Under the pieces are notes generated by a model. It worked only from the letters and a program-made list of their open reading frames with translations, had not been told where the DNA came from and ran no database searches. Shown here one piece after another: positions 7,612 through 15,003 of a stretch of 30,323 nucleotides of DNA. Made by a program: the position numbers and the translations under genes. Every line of letters begins with the position of its first letter. Positions within the stretch are counted from its first letter, which is position 1. This stretch comes from an uncultured Clostridia bacterium (lineage in GTDB: Bacteria > Bacillota > Clostridia > Christensenellales > Borkfalkiaceae), in NCBI GenBank assembly GCA_934249215.1, contig CAKQKN010000141.1, forward strand, positions 1 to 30,323, read 5' to 3'.

Positions 7612-8457
7612 ATGAAATATAGAATTTTAAGGAAAGAATATCTTAATCGGAGCAGCGTCGAGGTGGAAATCGACGCGCCGGCGGTTGCGGCAAAAGCCGA
7701 AGCCGGGCAGTTCGTGATTCTCCGTCCGCTTTCGGACAGCGAGAGAATTCCGCTTACCGTTTCCGATTACGACAGAAAAAAAGGCACAATTACGCTTATT
7801 TTTGCGCCCGTCGGCGAAACTACGGGCGAACTTGCGTCGCTCGGCGAGGGCGACGAGATCTGCGACGTATGCGGACCGCTCGGGAATCCGACCGAACTTG
7901 ACGGCATTAAAAACGCCGTGGTCGTCGGTGGCGGAGTGGGGGCGGCAATCGCTCTACCGATTGCAAAATCGCTCAAGGAGCGCGGGGCATGCGTTACCGC
8001 TCTGCTCGGGTTCAGAAACCGCGATCTCGTGATTCTTGAAGATAAATTCGACGCCGTGTGCGATCGTGTAGTCGTTGCCACGGACGACGGAAGTTACGGC
8101 GAAAAAGGCAACGTCGTAACGCCGCTCAAAGGCATTTTGGAGGGCGGCTCGGTCGACGAGGTTATCGCTATCGGTTCGGTGAATATGATGAAATTCGTCA
8201 GCCTTGCGACGAAGCCGTTCGGAGTGAAAACCGTCGTCAGTCTTAATCCGATTATGATCGACGGAACGGGAATGTGTGGCGGTTGCCGAGTTACAGTCGG
8301 CGGGAAAGCGCGCTTTGCTTGCGTGGACGGACCCGATTTCGACGGGCATGAAGTCGATTTCGACGCGCTTTTGAAAGCAAATTCGAGGTTTAGCGCGTTC
8401 GAACATAAAAGGAAAGACGATTGCAGACTTTTTTCGGGCGTCGGAGGTGGCAAATGA
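7612..8457 (+). CDS. nfnA: NfnA: NADH-dependent ferredoxin:NADP+ oxidoreductase, small subunit
   Basis: This 281-residue FAD- and [2Fe-2S]-binding subunit belongs to the ferredoxin-NADP reductase/PyrK-like family. Visible parts are the FAD-binding barrel (GQFVILRP at 32-39, RIPLTVSDYD at 45-54), the nucleotide domain (AVVVGGGVG, 102-110) and the iron-sulfur site with Cys222, Cys225 and Cys237 in GTGMCGGCR and FACVDGPDFDGH. With NfnB it bifurcates electrons, coupling reduced ferredoxin and NADH to NADP+ reduction in the cytosol of anaerobes. The frame is open further upstream, but the ATG at 7612 gives the family N-terminus (MKYRILRKEYL). The ribosome site is weak. The stop overlaps nfnB as ATGA, so the two subunits are coupled. 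Confidence 0.85.
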   Translation: MKYRILRKEYLNRSSVEVEIDAPAVAAKAEAGQFVILRPLSDSERIPLTVSDYDRKKGTITLIFAPVGETTGELASLGEGDEICDVCGPLGNPTELDGIKNAVVVGGGVGAAIALPIAKSLKERGACVTALLGFRNRDLVILEDKFDAVCDRVVVATDDGSYGEKGNVVTPLKGILEGGSVDEVIAIGSVNMMKFVSLATKPFGVKTVVSLNPIMIDGTGMCGGCRVTVGGKARFACVDGPDFDGHEVDFDALLKANSRFSAFEHKRKDDCRLFSGVGGGK

Positions 8458-9923
8458 CAAGCAGAAATAAAATGCCCCTTCTCGAGCCGTCGGTCAGAAA
8501 ATCGACTTTTGACGAGGTTGCCGTCGGATATACCGAGGAAACGGCGATCGCCGAAGCGAAAAGGTGTTTACATTGCAAAAATCCGTCGTGTACGGGCGGA
8601 TGCCCCGTTAAGATCCACATTCCCGCTTTCATCGCGGAAGTGGCAAAGGGCGATTTCGAAAAAGCGTATGAAATAATCGTTTCGTCTAACAAACTTCCGT
8701 CCGTTACGGGCAGGGTATGTCCGCAGGAAACGCAGTGCGAGAGCAAGTGCGTGCTCGGAATCAAAGGCGAGCCGGTGGCTATAGGGAATCTCGAAAGATT
8801 CGTTGCCGATCGGCATGCGGAAGTCGTGCGCAAAGCGGTTTGCGAAGAGGGCGCGGCTTGCGACGAGAGTGCGGTTTGCGGGGCTTTAGCGAATAGCGCG
8901 ACTTGTGAAAAGAAAGCGGACTGCAAAGACGATGCCGGTTGCGTCGGAGAAAAGGCGAGCCCTGCCGTTGCAGTTATCGGTTCGGGACCTTGCGGTTTGA
9001 CAGCGGCGGGCGAACTAATCGAAAAAGGATACCGCGTGACGGTGTTTGAAGCGTTACATAGAGGCGGCGGCGTTCTGACTTACGGGATTCCGTCTTTCAG
9101 ACTGCCCGATTCGATCGTCGAAAGTGTAATTTCCGATCTCGAAAAGAAAGGCGTAAAGTTTGTTTATAACGCGGTCGCGGGGCGTTCGTTTTCCGTCGAA
9201 GATCTGAAAAAGTCGGGCTATAAGGCGATTATCGTGGGTAGCGGTGCCGGTTTGCCCCGCTTTATGGGGATAGACGGCGAACAGCTCGGCGGCGTTTGTT
9301 CGGCGAACGAATTTCTCACGCGTATAAATCTTATGAACGCGGCGGAGGATAACGCGAAAACGCCCGTTGCAAAGGGAGGAAAAACCGTGGTCGTCGGCGG
9401 TGGAAACGTTGCGATGGATGCGGCGCGCTCGGCGTTGAGGCTCGGAAGCGACGTAACGATCGTCTATCGTCGCGGCGAAAAAGAACTCCCCGCGAGAAGG
9501 GAAGAATATCTTCACGCCGTCGAAGAGGGCGTTAAGTTTTGTTTTATGACTAATCCCGTTTGCATTACGGGCGACGATTGCGGTAACGTCGTCGGCGTCA
9601 AAGTGCAGAAAATGGAAATGGGTGAGCCGGATTCGTCGGGCAGGGCGTCCCCCGTGCCCGTTCCGGGAAGCGAATACGATATAGAATGCGATCGGGTGAT
9701 TATGGCGCTCGGAACGTCGCCGAATCCGCTCGTGAGGAAAGCGATCGACGGAATATTCGACGCGAGAGGGCGCATCGTTGTCGACGAATCCGGGCGTACC
9801 GCTATTCCCGGTGTGTTTGCGGGCGGCGACGCCGTTTCGGGTGCAGCCACCGTAATTTTAGCGATGGGTGCCGGTAAGAAAGCGGCTTTTGCCGCTGACG
9901 AATATTTGAAGTCGCTTAAATAA
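8454..9923 (+). CDS. nfnB: NfnB: NADPH-binding flavoprotein subunit (GltD-like)
   Basis: The 489-residue product matches NfnB and the small subunit of glutamate synthase. N-terminal iron-sulfur cysteines are C38, C41, C46, C50 and C89, C95, C99. An FAD-binding GSGPCGL motif follows at 176-182, an NADPH-binding VVGGGNVAMDAARSA at 313-327, and the FAGGDAVSGAATVILAMGAG end typical of the family. As the partner of NfnA it binds NADPH and the bifurcating FAD; a GltD role is less likely because nfnA is directly upstream. The start at 8454 has a perfect GGAGG (8443-8447) and overlaps the nfnA stop. Odd feature: residues 126-168, between the iron-sulfur domain and the FAD domain, carry six extra cysteines (130, 136, 142, 151, 157, 163) in a regular pattern not usual in this family. 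Confidence 0.85.
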   Translation: MTSRNKMPLLEPSVRKSTFDEVAVGYTEETAIAEAKRCLHCKNPSCTGGCPVKIHIPAFIAEVAKGDFEKAYEIIVSSNKLPSVTGRVCPQETQCESKCVLGIKGEPVAIGNLERFVADRHAEVVRKAVCEEGAACDESAVCGALANSATCEKKADCKDDAGCVGEKASPAVAVIGSGPCGLTAAGELIEKGYRVTVFEALHRGGGVLTYGIPSFRLPDSIVESVISDLEKKGVKFVYNAVAGRSFSVEDLKKSGYKAIIVGSGAGLPRFMGIDGEQLGGVCSANEFLTRINLMNAAEDNAKTPVAKGGKTVVVGGGNVAMDAARSALRLGSDVTIVYRRGEKELPARREEYLHAVEEGVKFCFMTNPVCITGDDCGNVVGVKVQKMEMGEPDSSGRASPVPVPGSEYDIECDRVIMALGTSPNPLVRKAIDGIFDARGRIVVDESGRTAIPGVFAGGDAVSGAATVILAMGAGKKAAFAADEYLKSLK

Positions 9924-10007
9924 GAGTGTCGATAATCAACTTATAGATCGACTTATAAAATGATTTGTCGTAGAAAATATTGATAAATAAAAGATACAGG
10001 TGATAAA

Positions 10008-11048
10008 ATGACAGAAAAAAAACTTTTCGGAACTACTGCCGACGGCAGACAGGTGAATGAATTCGTTATCGACAACGGAACGATCGAAGCGCATTTTCTC
10101 GATTACGGTTGCACGATAAAAAACTTGTTTGTTACGGGCAAAGACGGAAAAAAGCGCGACGTGGTGCTCGGGTATGACGATATCGCGACGTACGAAACGA
10201 CCGGCGGTTATCTCGGCGCGTTCGTCGGGAGAGTTGCGAACAGAATCAAGAATGCGGAGTTTTCTTTGAACGGTAAAAAATATAAACTTTTTGCCAACGA
10301 CGCGAAAAATTGCCTCCACGGTGGCAAAATCGGGTTCGATAAAAAGATTTTCGACGCGGAATTCGACGGCGATTCGGTTATCTTTACGATGACTTCGCCC
10401 GACGGCGACGAGAATTTTCCAGGCAATCTTTCCGTGAAAGTGGTTTATAAACTCGTCGGATCTTCGCTCGATATTTCTTACGAGGCAACGACGGACGCCG
10501 ACACGCCGATAAGCCTTACGAACCACTCTTATTTCAATCTTTCCGACAAGGCGGACGTCCTCGATCATATGCTTCGGATAAACGCCGATTTCATAACCCC
10601 CGTGAACGAATCGCTCATTCCGACGGGCGAAGTGCTTTTCGTTGCGGACACTCCGTTCGATTTCAGAAAATTTCAAAAAGTCGGGCAATATGTCGATTAT
10701 CCGCATAAACAACTTAAAATCGCGGGCGGATACGACCACAATTTCGTGCTTAAAAATTACGGAAAATATGAAAAAATCGCAACGCTTTATTCGGAAGATA
10801 CCGGCATTAATATGGACGTTTACACCGACAATTTCGGCGTTCAGATCTATTCGGGGAACTTCCTTAACGGCGAGATCGGTAAGAACGGCAGAAAGCACGT
10901 AAGACGCGCGGCGATATGCCTTGAAACTCAGAATTTCCCGAACGCCGTGAATCAGCCGTCTTTCCCGAGCGCCATTTTAAAGGCGGGCGAAACTTTCCGC
11001 AGAAGAACGACCTATTCGTTTGGTCTGGCAAGCGAAGAGAAAAATTAA
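10008..11048 (+). CDS. galM: Aldose 1-epimerase (mutarotase)
   Basis: This 346-residue enzyme interconverts alpha and beta anomers of galactose, glucose and related sugars. Family motifs are FVGRVANRI (72-80), NCLHGGKIGFDKK (101-113, His104), TNHSYFNL (171-178, catalytic base/acid His173), GYDHNF (241-246, Asp243) and LETQNFPNAVNQPSFPSA (305-322, catalytic Glu306). Length is normal. AGGTGA stands five bases before the ATG. comFC follows after 33 bases without a terminator and probably shares the transcript. No sugar-utilisation genes are next to it, so its substrate is not indicated by context. Confidence 0.92.
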   Translation: MTEKKLFGTTADGRQVNEFVIDNGTIEAHFLDYGCTIKNLFVTGKDGKKRDVVLGYDDIATYETTGGYLGAFVGRVANRIKNAEFSLNGKKYKLFANDAKNCLHGGKIGFDKKIFDAEFDGDSVIFTMTSPDGDENFPGNLSVKVVYKLVGSSLDISYEATTDADTPISLTNHSYFNLSDKADVLDHMLRINADFITPVNESLIPTGEVLFVADTPFDFRKFQKVGQYVDYPHKQLKIAGGYDHNFVLKNYGKYEKIATLYSEDTGINMDVYTDNFGVQIYSGNFLNGEIGKNGRKHVRRAAICLETQNFPNAVNQPSFPSAILKAGETFRRRTTYSFGLASEEKN

Positions 11049-11081
11049 AAGTGCCGCTTTTGAGCGGCGAGCGGTGATTTT

Positions 11082-11864
11082 ATGGATTCGAAGTCGGCGG
11101 ACAAAAAATCGTATAACGGGAAGTCGCGGGCGATCTCGCGCTTTCTTTTCCCCGTGGATATAACTTGCAACGTTTGCGGTCGCGAGATTTTCGAGGGGTA
11201 TTTTTGTTCGGAATGCGAGGAAAAGTTGCCGTTTAACGACGGATTTATCTGCAATCACTGCGGCAGGCGCGTTTTCGGCGCGGAAGAGTTTTGTTCTTCC
11301 TGTAACGGAAGGGAAACTTATTTCGATCGTGCGCGCAGCGTTTTCGTTTATTCCGAGCCGATAAAGAAGTTGATTGCTTCGCTTAAGTATAACGGAAAAA
11401 GATACCTTGCGGAGGTGTTTGCTTTCTATCTCGCTCGGCTTTATTATTCGTCTTTTTTCAATTCGGACGCGGTGGTCTATCCTCCGATGAGCAAGGAAAG
11501 ACTTAAGGATCGCGGGTATAATCAAGCCGAACTTCTCGCTAAAGAGTTTTCGATTCTGACCGGGATTCCCGTTTTGGACGACGTTCTCGTCAAGAACAAA
11601 GAAACTCTACGGCAAGCGACGCTCAACGCCGCCGATCGACGGAAAAATCTTCAAGGAAGTTTCGGGTTACGAAATGCATATTTAATTAAGTCGAAAAACG
11701 TTCTCATCATTGACGACGTAATGACCACAGGCGCGACCGCCGAGATTTTGGCGGAGCTTCTCGTGAAAAACGGGGCAAAAAGGGTGGACGTGTTGACCGT
11801 GTCCTCTGTTTTTTACGACCTATCTGCGTCGCATAGCTTCGTTACTGCCGTAAAAACGAAATAA
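11082..11864 (+). CDS. comFC: ComF-family phosphoribosyltransferase-like protein
   Basis: The 260-residue protein has an N-terminal zinc-ribbon region with four CxxC pairs (C29/C32, C42/C45, C57/C60, C71/C74). A type I phosphoribosyltransferase fold follows, with the PRPP loop VLIIDDVMTTGATA at 207-220 and the family sequence RGYNQAELLAKEF at 144-156. ComFC homologues act with the ComFA helicase in uptake of single-stranded DNA during competence, or more generally in DNA processing; the biochemical activity is not settled. No comFA is in the window. The ribosome site is weak (GAGCGGTG). It lies 33 bases after galM and ends before a strong terminator. Confidence 0.85.
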   Translation: MDSKSADKKSYNGKSRAISRFLFPVDITCNVCGREIFEGYFCSECEEKLPFNDGFICNHCGRRVFGAEEFCSSCNGRETYFDRARSVFVYSEPIKKLIASLKYNGKRYLAEVFAFYLARLYYSSFFNSDAVVYPPMSKERLKDRGYNQAELLAKEFSILTGIPVLDDVLVKNKETLRQATLNAADRRKNLQGSFGLRNAYLIKSKNVLIIDDVMTTGATAEILAELLVKNGAKRVDVLTVSSVFYDLSASHSFVTAVKTK

Positions 11865-11894
11865 AAATGAATGCTTAACCTTGTATAGAAATAG

Positions 11895-11923
11895 AAAAAG
11901 TGCCGATGCACGGCACTTTTTTT
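11895..11923 (+). terminator. Intrinsic terminator after galM-comFC (bidirectional)
   Basis: An 11-bp perfect stem, AAAAAGTGCCG with CGGCACTTTTT, closes a 5-base loop (ATGCA) and is followed by more T. The reverse strand also ends in a U run, so it can serve the convergent spo0A transcript as well. Confidence 0.85.
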
Positions 11924-11984
11924 ATGTGAAAATTTTTTATGCGGTATTTCGTGCCTATACTCAAGCGTTGCTTTCTTTTCATCT

Positions 11985-12043
11985 GTCGAGCAAGGCGGGT
12001 AAGGCTCTCGGGATACTCGACGAAGCGATCGGAGCGATCGAGT
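11985..12043. repeat. Palindromic intergenic element related to the repeats at 1-183
   Basis: Between comFC and spo0A lies a block with nested inverted repeats: GTCGAG (11985) with CTCGAC (12016), and ACTCGA (12015) with TCGAGT (12038). It contains GAGCAAGG, then AGGCTC and CGGGAT in the same order as the repeat copy at 117-146. It could fold at RNA level on either strand. Family unknown. Confidence 0.45.
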
Positions 12044-12088
12044 GAAAGGGCAAAAGTCGTTTTTTCGGCAGTCTGGATAAGGAATTTC

Positions 12089-13021
12089 TTATTCTCCTTT
12101 TTTCGAAATGGCGCACGTAAGCCTGTCGGCGACGAGCGCGATGAATTCCGAGTTGGTTGGTTTATATTCGTTTGTGAACGCTTTGACGCCGAGAAGATTG
12201 TTGATAACGTCGGTTTTGCCTTTGTTCCAGGCAATGTCAATTGCATGGCGTATGGCGCGTTCGACCATGCTCACCGAAGCATGATAAGTTTCGGCTATCT
12301 GCGGATATAGTTTTTTGGTCACGGAACAGATATAGTTTGGGTTCTTTATCGCCGTAACGACGCCCATGCGCAGATAATAAAAGCCCTTAAGGTGAGGAGG
12401 AATACCCATTTCGATGAGTATTTTGCTAAGCGCTTCCTCGAGCTTGTTTTCCTGAAAATCGGGATTGTCGCCTGACGCCGTTTGCTCGCCTTTTTGAGTT
12501 TTCGCGTAGTTGCCGTCTTGCTCGGCTTGCGCGGTTGCGAAATCGCAAAGCGTTTCGGCTTGCTCGTCGGAAGAATTACCGTTTTCGTCGGGTGTCGAAC
12601 AAGTATTTTCTAGAGAATTTGCGGAGTCGATGCCGCGGACTTCAGTTGAGTCGAAGCCGCTGTAGCGTATCTTCATGATTTTGCAAAGGTCGGAATAGTT
12701 CGCCGGTTTGTAAGCAAAATAATCCGCGCCGGAACGCAGGGCAAGCTCGACGAGCGACTTCGAACGGGCGTGGTCGAGTATTATGCAAACGGTATCAGGC
12801 GAATATTTTTTTGCTTGTCCCACGACGAATAAACCGTCGGCATAGGGTATGTAAAGAGGGGAGATGAAGAACGCTGGCTTATAGATTTTAATTTCAGCCA
12901 GCGCTTCTTCGTAGTTTGTGGTGGAGATGACGATTTTGAAATCGTCCGATAATAGCTTCGCACAGTAGTCAAAGTCGTCTATTTCGGTTTGCAATAAGAC
13001 GACAGTGGCGGCGTTGTCCAT
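12089..13021 (-). CDS. spo0A: Spo0A-type sporulation regulator with a degenerate receiver domain
   Basis: The C-terminal domain (about 193-305) is clearly Spo0A: LIEMGIPPHLKGFYYLR, VTKKLYPQIA, VERAIRHAIDIAW (the recognition helix region) and KPTNSEFIALVADRL. The N-terminal receiver (about 5-118) keeps the fold and Lys105 in YKP but lacks the phosphorylation chemistry. The acidic pair is Q11-T12, the position of the phospho-accepting Asp is Pro55 (with Ser54) in ISPLYIPYADG, and the switch Thr is Asp83. A low-complexity acidic/Gln-rich linker (about 121-192) is much longer than usual, making 310 residues against about 260-270. AAGGAG precedes the ATG by eight bases. It may work without phosphorylation. 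Whether the genome also holds a canonical Spo0A cannot be seen. Confidence 0.85.
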   Translation of the reverse strand: MDNAATVVLLQTEIDDFDYCAKLLSDDFKIVISTTNYEEALAEIKIYKPAFFISPLYIPYADGLFVVGQAKKYSPDTVCIILDHARSKSLVELALRSGADYFAYKPANYSDLCKIMKIRYSGFDSTEVRGIDSANSLENTCSTPDENGNSSDEQAETLCDFATAQAEQDGNYAKTQKGEQTASGDNPDFQENKLEEALSKILIEMGIPPHLKGFYYLRMGVVTAIKNPNYICSVTKKLYPQIAETYHASVSMVERAIRHAIDIAWNKGKTDVINNLLGVKAFTNEYKPTNSEFIALVADRLTCAISKKGE

Positions 13022-13062
13022 GCAATACGCTCCTTTTGTGAGAGTTTAAATATCACAAGAAC

Positions 13063-13071
13063 ATTATACCA
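13063..13071 (-). promoter_or_regulatory. Extended -10 promoter of spo0A
   Basis: TGGTATAAT reads on the minus strand from 13071 to 13063, a perfect extended -10. No strong -35 stands at the right distance. The transcript would start near 13056, leaving a leader of about 35 bases with AAGGAG at 13035-13030. Confidence 0.6.
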
Positions 13072-13150
13072 CTAAAACGGTGTTTTCAAAAAGCGGTTTG
13101 ATGTACTTTTTTGTAAAATTTATCCATTCAAAAGACACTATTTTTTCAAA

Positions 13151-13180
13151 TTCGACGGCGTTCGACGATAATCGACAAAC
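13151..13180 (-). promoter_or_regulatory. Three 0A-box-like sites at exact 10-bp spacing
   Basis: On the plus strand TTCGACGGC (13151), TTCGACGAT (13161) and ATCGACAAA (13171) follow each other every 10 bases. Read on the minus strand the last is TTTGTCGAT, 8 of 9 matches to the Spo0A box TTTGTCRAA; the others match 7 and 6. They lie about 80-110 bases upstream of the spo0A -10, so autoregulation is plausible. GTCGA words are common in this genome, which weakens the case. Confidence 0.35.
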
Positions 13181-13340
13181 TGCGATTATTTTCGATATTC
13201 TCCGTTCTTGTCCGCATTTTAAAAAAAGCGGTTTTTTACCTTGTCCGAGCGACGATTTTACCGAATAAATCGGTTGCGCATTTCCTTTGCAGTGCGATGC
13301 GTTTTATATTTTGAATGAAATTATCATTATTTTATACGGT

Positions 13341-13380
13341 AATAAAAAATCACGTCCGCTTGTATGAAACGGTCGTGATT
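13341..13380 (-). terminator. Intrinsic terminator of the flavodoxin gene
   Basis: On the minus strand AATCACGACCG pairs with CGGACGTGATT (one mismatch) around an 11-base loop, followed by TTTTTATT. It begins six bases after the flavodoxin stop codon. Confidence 0.8.
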
Positions 13381-13385
13381 TCACG

Positions 13386-13862
13386 TTATAAGCCGAGCGA
13401 ATCAAGCCATGTTTTTATTTCCGTTTCGCCGCGGTTTAAGACTTTGCCGTCTTTCACGGTAACGTTTTTGCCGATGATTTTGCGGAAGTTTTCCGCCGTT
13501 TTGCCGAGCCCGCTTCCGCCGCTCGTGGCGAACGGAATCACCGTTTTGCCCGAAAAATCGTACCCTTCGAGGAAAGTGTCGATTATTCTCGGCTCGACAT
13601 ACCACCAGACGGGGAAGCCGACGAAAACGACGTCGTAATCGCTCATATCGGCGCATTTTCCGGCGATTTCCGGGCGTGACGACGGATCGTTCATTTCGAT
13701 CGTGGAACGGCTGTTTTTGTCCATCCAGTCGAGGTCTGCGTTAGTGTAGGGTGTGACGGGTTTTATTTCAAACAAATCGGCGTTTGCCGCGGCGGCAAGC
13801 GTTTTTGCGGCCTTTTCGGTCACTCCGCTTGCGGAAAAATATGCAACGAGTTTTTTGCTCAT
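13386..13862 (-). CDS. Flavodoxin family protein
   Basis: This 158-residue protein has the flavodoxin fold: an FMN-phosphate loop in YFSASGVTEKAA (8-19), VFVGFPVWWYVEPRIIDTFLEG with the aromatic FMN-stacking residues, and FATSGGSGLGKT for the third FMN loop. It matches the flavodoxin-4 type found in many gut anaerobes, used as an electron carrier or as an NAD(P)H-dependent reductase-like protein. GGGAG precedes the ATG by about eight bases. It has its own promoter (13902-13930) and terminator, so it is monocistronic. The partner is not indicated by the neighbours. Confidence 0.85.
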   Translation of the reverse strand: MSKKLVAYFSASGVTEKAAKTLAAAANADLFEIKPVTPYTNADLDWMDKNSRSTIEMNDPSSRPEIAGKCADMSDYDVVFVGFPVWWYVEPRIIDTFLEGYDFSGKTVIPFATSGGSGLGKTAENFRKIIGKNVTVKDGKVLNRGETEIKTWLDSLGL

Positions 13863-13901
13863 AAGAAAATCTCCCTAATCAACTATATTTTATTATAGAT
13901 T

Positions 13902-13930
13902 ATTATACACCGTTTCGGGCGTAAAGTAAA
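13902..13930 (-). promoter_or_regulatory. Sigma-A promoter of the flavodoxin gene
   Basis: On the minus strand TTTACT (13930-13925), a 17-base spacer, then TATAAT (13907-13902). The gene starts 40 bases downstream. Confidence 0.65.
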
Positions 13931-13969
13931 GCGGGAAAAATTTTATTTCGGTGCGGAAAGCCGCAAAAA

Positions 13970-14944
13970 CTACATGCGCTTGAGAATTTCTTGCTTTTTG
14001 TTTCTGAATTCTTCTTCGGTGATGACGCCCTCGCGCTTTAGCTCCATAAGTTCGCGGAGCATTGCCGCGTTGTCGATTTTTCCTTGTTTGTTTATGACGG
14101 TGACGGGAATTTTCGCCGCTTCCTCGCGCCATATGCGACACTTTTCGCTAAGACCGCGGAACACTCTGCCGCGCTGGTACAATATGAGATATATCGCTGC
14201 GATTATGATGAGAATGCTGCTCCACTGCGACGGGGAAAGAAGTCCGCCGACGCTCCCGCGGTCGTCGCCGCGCAAAAACTCGATCAGGAATCTGAACATG
14301 CCGTAGGCGATGAAATATATCGAAATGTTGTACTTTTTAAGCTTTTTATACGTGGCGAACATAAAGAAAAACAATATCAGTTCGAATATCGATTCGATGA
14401 GTTGAGTGGGGTATACGGGCAGGCTTCTGCCGTCCGCGCCGGGGTATTGTTTTGCCGCCGAGCTGCCCTCGGGAAAGATTATGCCGAGGAATTTGAGCGC
14501 GTCGCCGGAAGCGACGGGGCGCCCGTAGCAGCAGCCGCCGAGAAAGCACCCGAGCCGTCCGAAGAAGTGCCCGAGAACTATCCCCGGAACCATAAGCGAG
14601 AAATAATATAAGGCGTTTCCCTTGGCTTTCGGAACGAGGAAGTGGATGAGAAGTATCATGGCGGGGAAAGACCCGAGGACTCCGCCGAGCCAGGTGATGC
14701 TTCCGAACCTCAACTCGCCCGCTTCGACGGAGTGGTAGATCCCGTCGAAAAAGAGTGCGGAAAAGTACATTACGATAAAGCCGAGCGCCGAAACGAAAAG
14801 CATGCGGTTGGACGTTACTCTGTCGAGGTTTTCTTTCTTTTCGACGAAGAACAGATAGCACACTACGTAAGAAATCAGCCCGAGAACCGCCATGAGCGAG
14901 TATGACGGAATGTGAAAACCGAAAATATGTATTGCGGGGAACAT
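13970..14944 (-). CDS. lgt: Prolipoprotein diacylglyceryl transferase with C-terminal SHOCT domain
   Basis: The 324-residue membrane enzyme transfers diacylglycerol from phosphatidylglycerol to the lipobox cysteine of prolipoproteins. It shows the N-terminal PAIHIFGFHIPSYSL, the Lgt signature HFFGRLGCFLGGCCYG (126-141), YPTQLIES (178-185) and RFLIEFLRGD (218-227), with about seven membrane helices. Residues 290-324 (MLRELMELKREGVITEEEFRNKKQ-type) form a SHOCT motif, an extension of some Clostridia proteins that mediates oligomer or partner contacts. CTCCT on the plus strand (14951-14955) is its ribosome site. The gene follows three lipoprotein genes on the same strand, its likely substrates, but a terminator hairpin stands directly before it. 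A weak stem (13952-13965) follows the stop. Confidence 0.9.
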   Translation of the reverse strand: MFPAIHIFGFHIPSYSLMAVLGLISYVVCYLFFVEKKENLDRVTSNRMLFVSALGFIVMYFSALFFDGIYHSVEAGELRFGSITWLGGVLGSFPAMILLIHFLVPKAKGNALYYFSLMVPGIVLGHFFGRLGCFLGGCCYGRPVASGDALKFLGIIFPEGSSAAKQYPGADGRSLPVYPTQLIESIFELILFFFMFATYKKLKKYNISIYFIAYGMFRFLIEFLRGDDRGSVGGLLSPSQWSSILIIIAAIYLILYQRGRVFRGLSEKCRIWREEAAKIPVTVINKQGKIDNAAMLRELMELKREGVITEEEFRNKKQEILKRM

Positions 14945-14957
14945 TGTTTTCTCCTGT

Positions 14958-14995
14958 AAAAGACGACGGATAAAGCCGAACGCCTTATCCGTCGT
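14958..14995 (-). terminator. Intrinsic terminator/attenuator between the lipoprotein genes and lgt
   Basis: A 14-bp stem, ACGACGGATAAGGC with GCTTTATCCGTCGT (one wobble), has a 5-base loop and is followed on the minus strand by C and four U. It starts 8 bases after the upstream stop codon and its U run ends three bases before the lgt ribosome site, leaving no room for a separate lgt promoter. lgt may depend on readthrough. Confidence 0.75.
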
Positions 14996-15003
14996 GTGAG
15001 TTA

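Larger units (their letters stand above)
13022..13340. other. AT-rich control region upstream of spo0A
   Basis: This stretch holds the spo0A ribosome site and promoter (to about 13071) and a cluster of GTCGA-type boxes (13151-13180). A hairpin followed by six T lies at 13212-13237 on the plus strand. AAAAGCGGTTT occurs twice, near 13091 and 13225. No coding frame is supported. Confidence 0.5.

Noticed and set aside
13212..13237. Plus-strand hairpin CCGCATTTT/AAAAGCGG followed by six T
   Set aside because: Terminator-like, but no convincing plus-strand promoter or gene feeds into it, and the stem is mostly A-T with a bulge. Mentioned but not called.
13080..13268. Plus-strand frame of 62 codons in the spo0A upstream region
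   Set aside because: GTG start without a ribosome site, no recognisable composition, and it crosses a hairpin and the 0A-like boxes.
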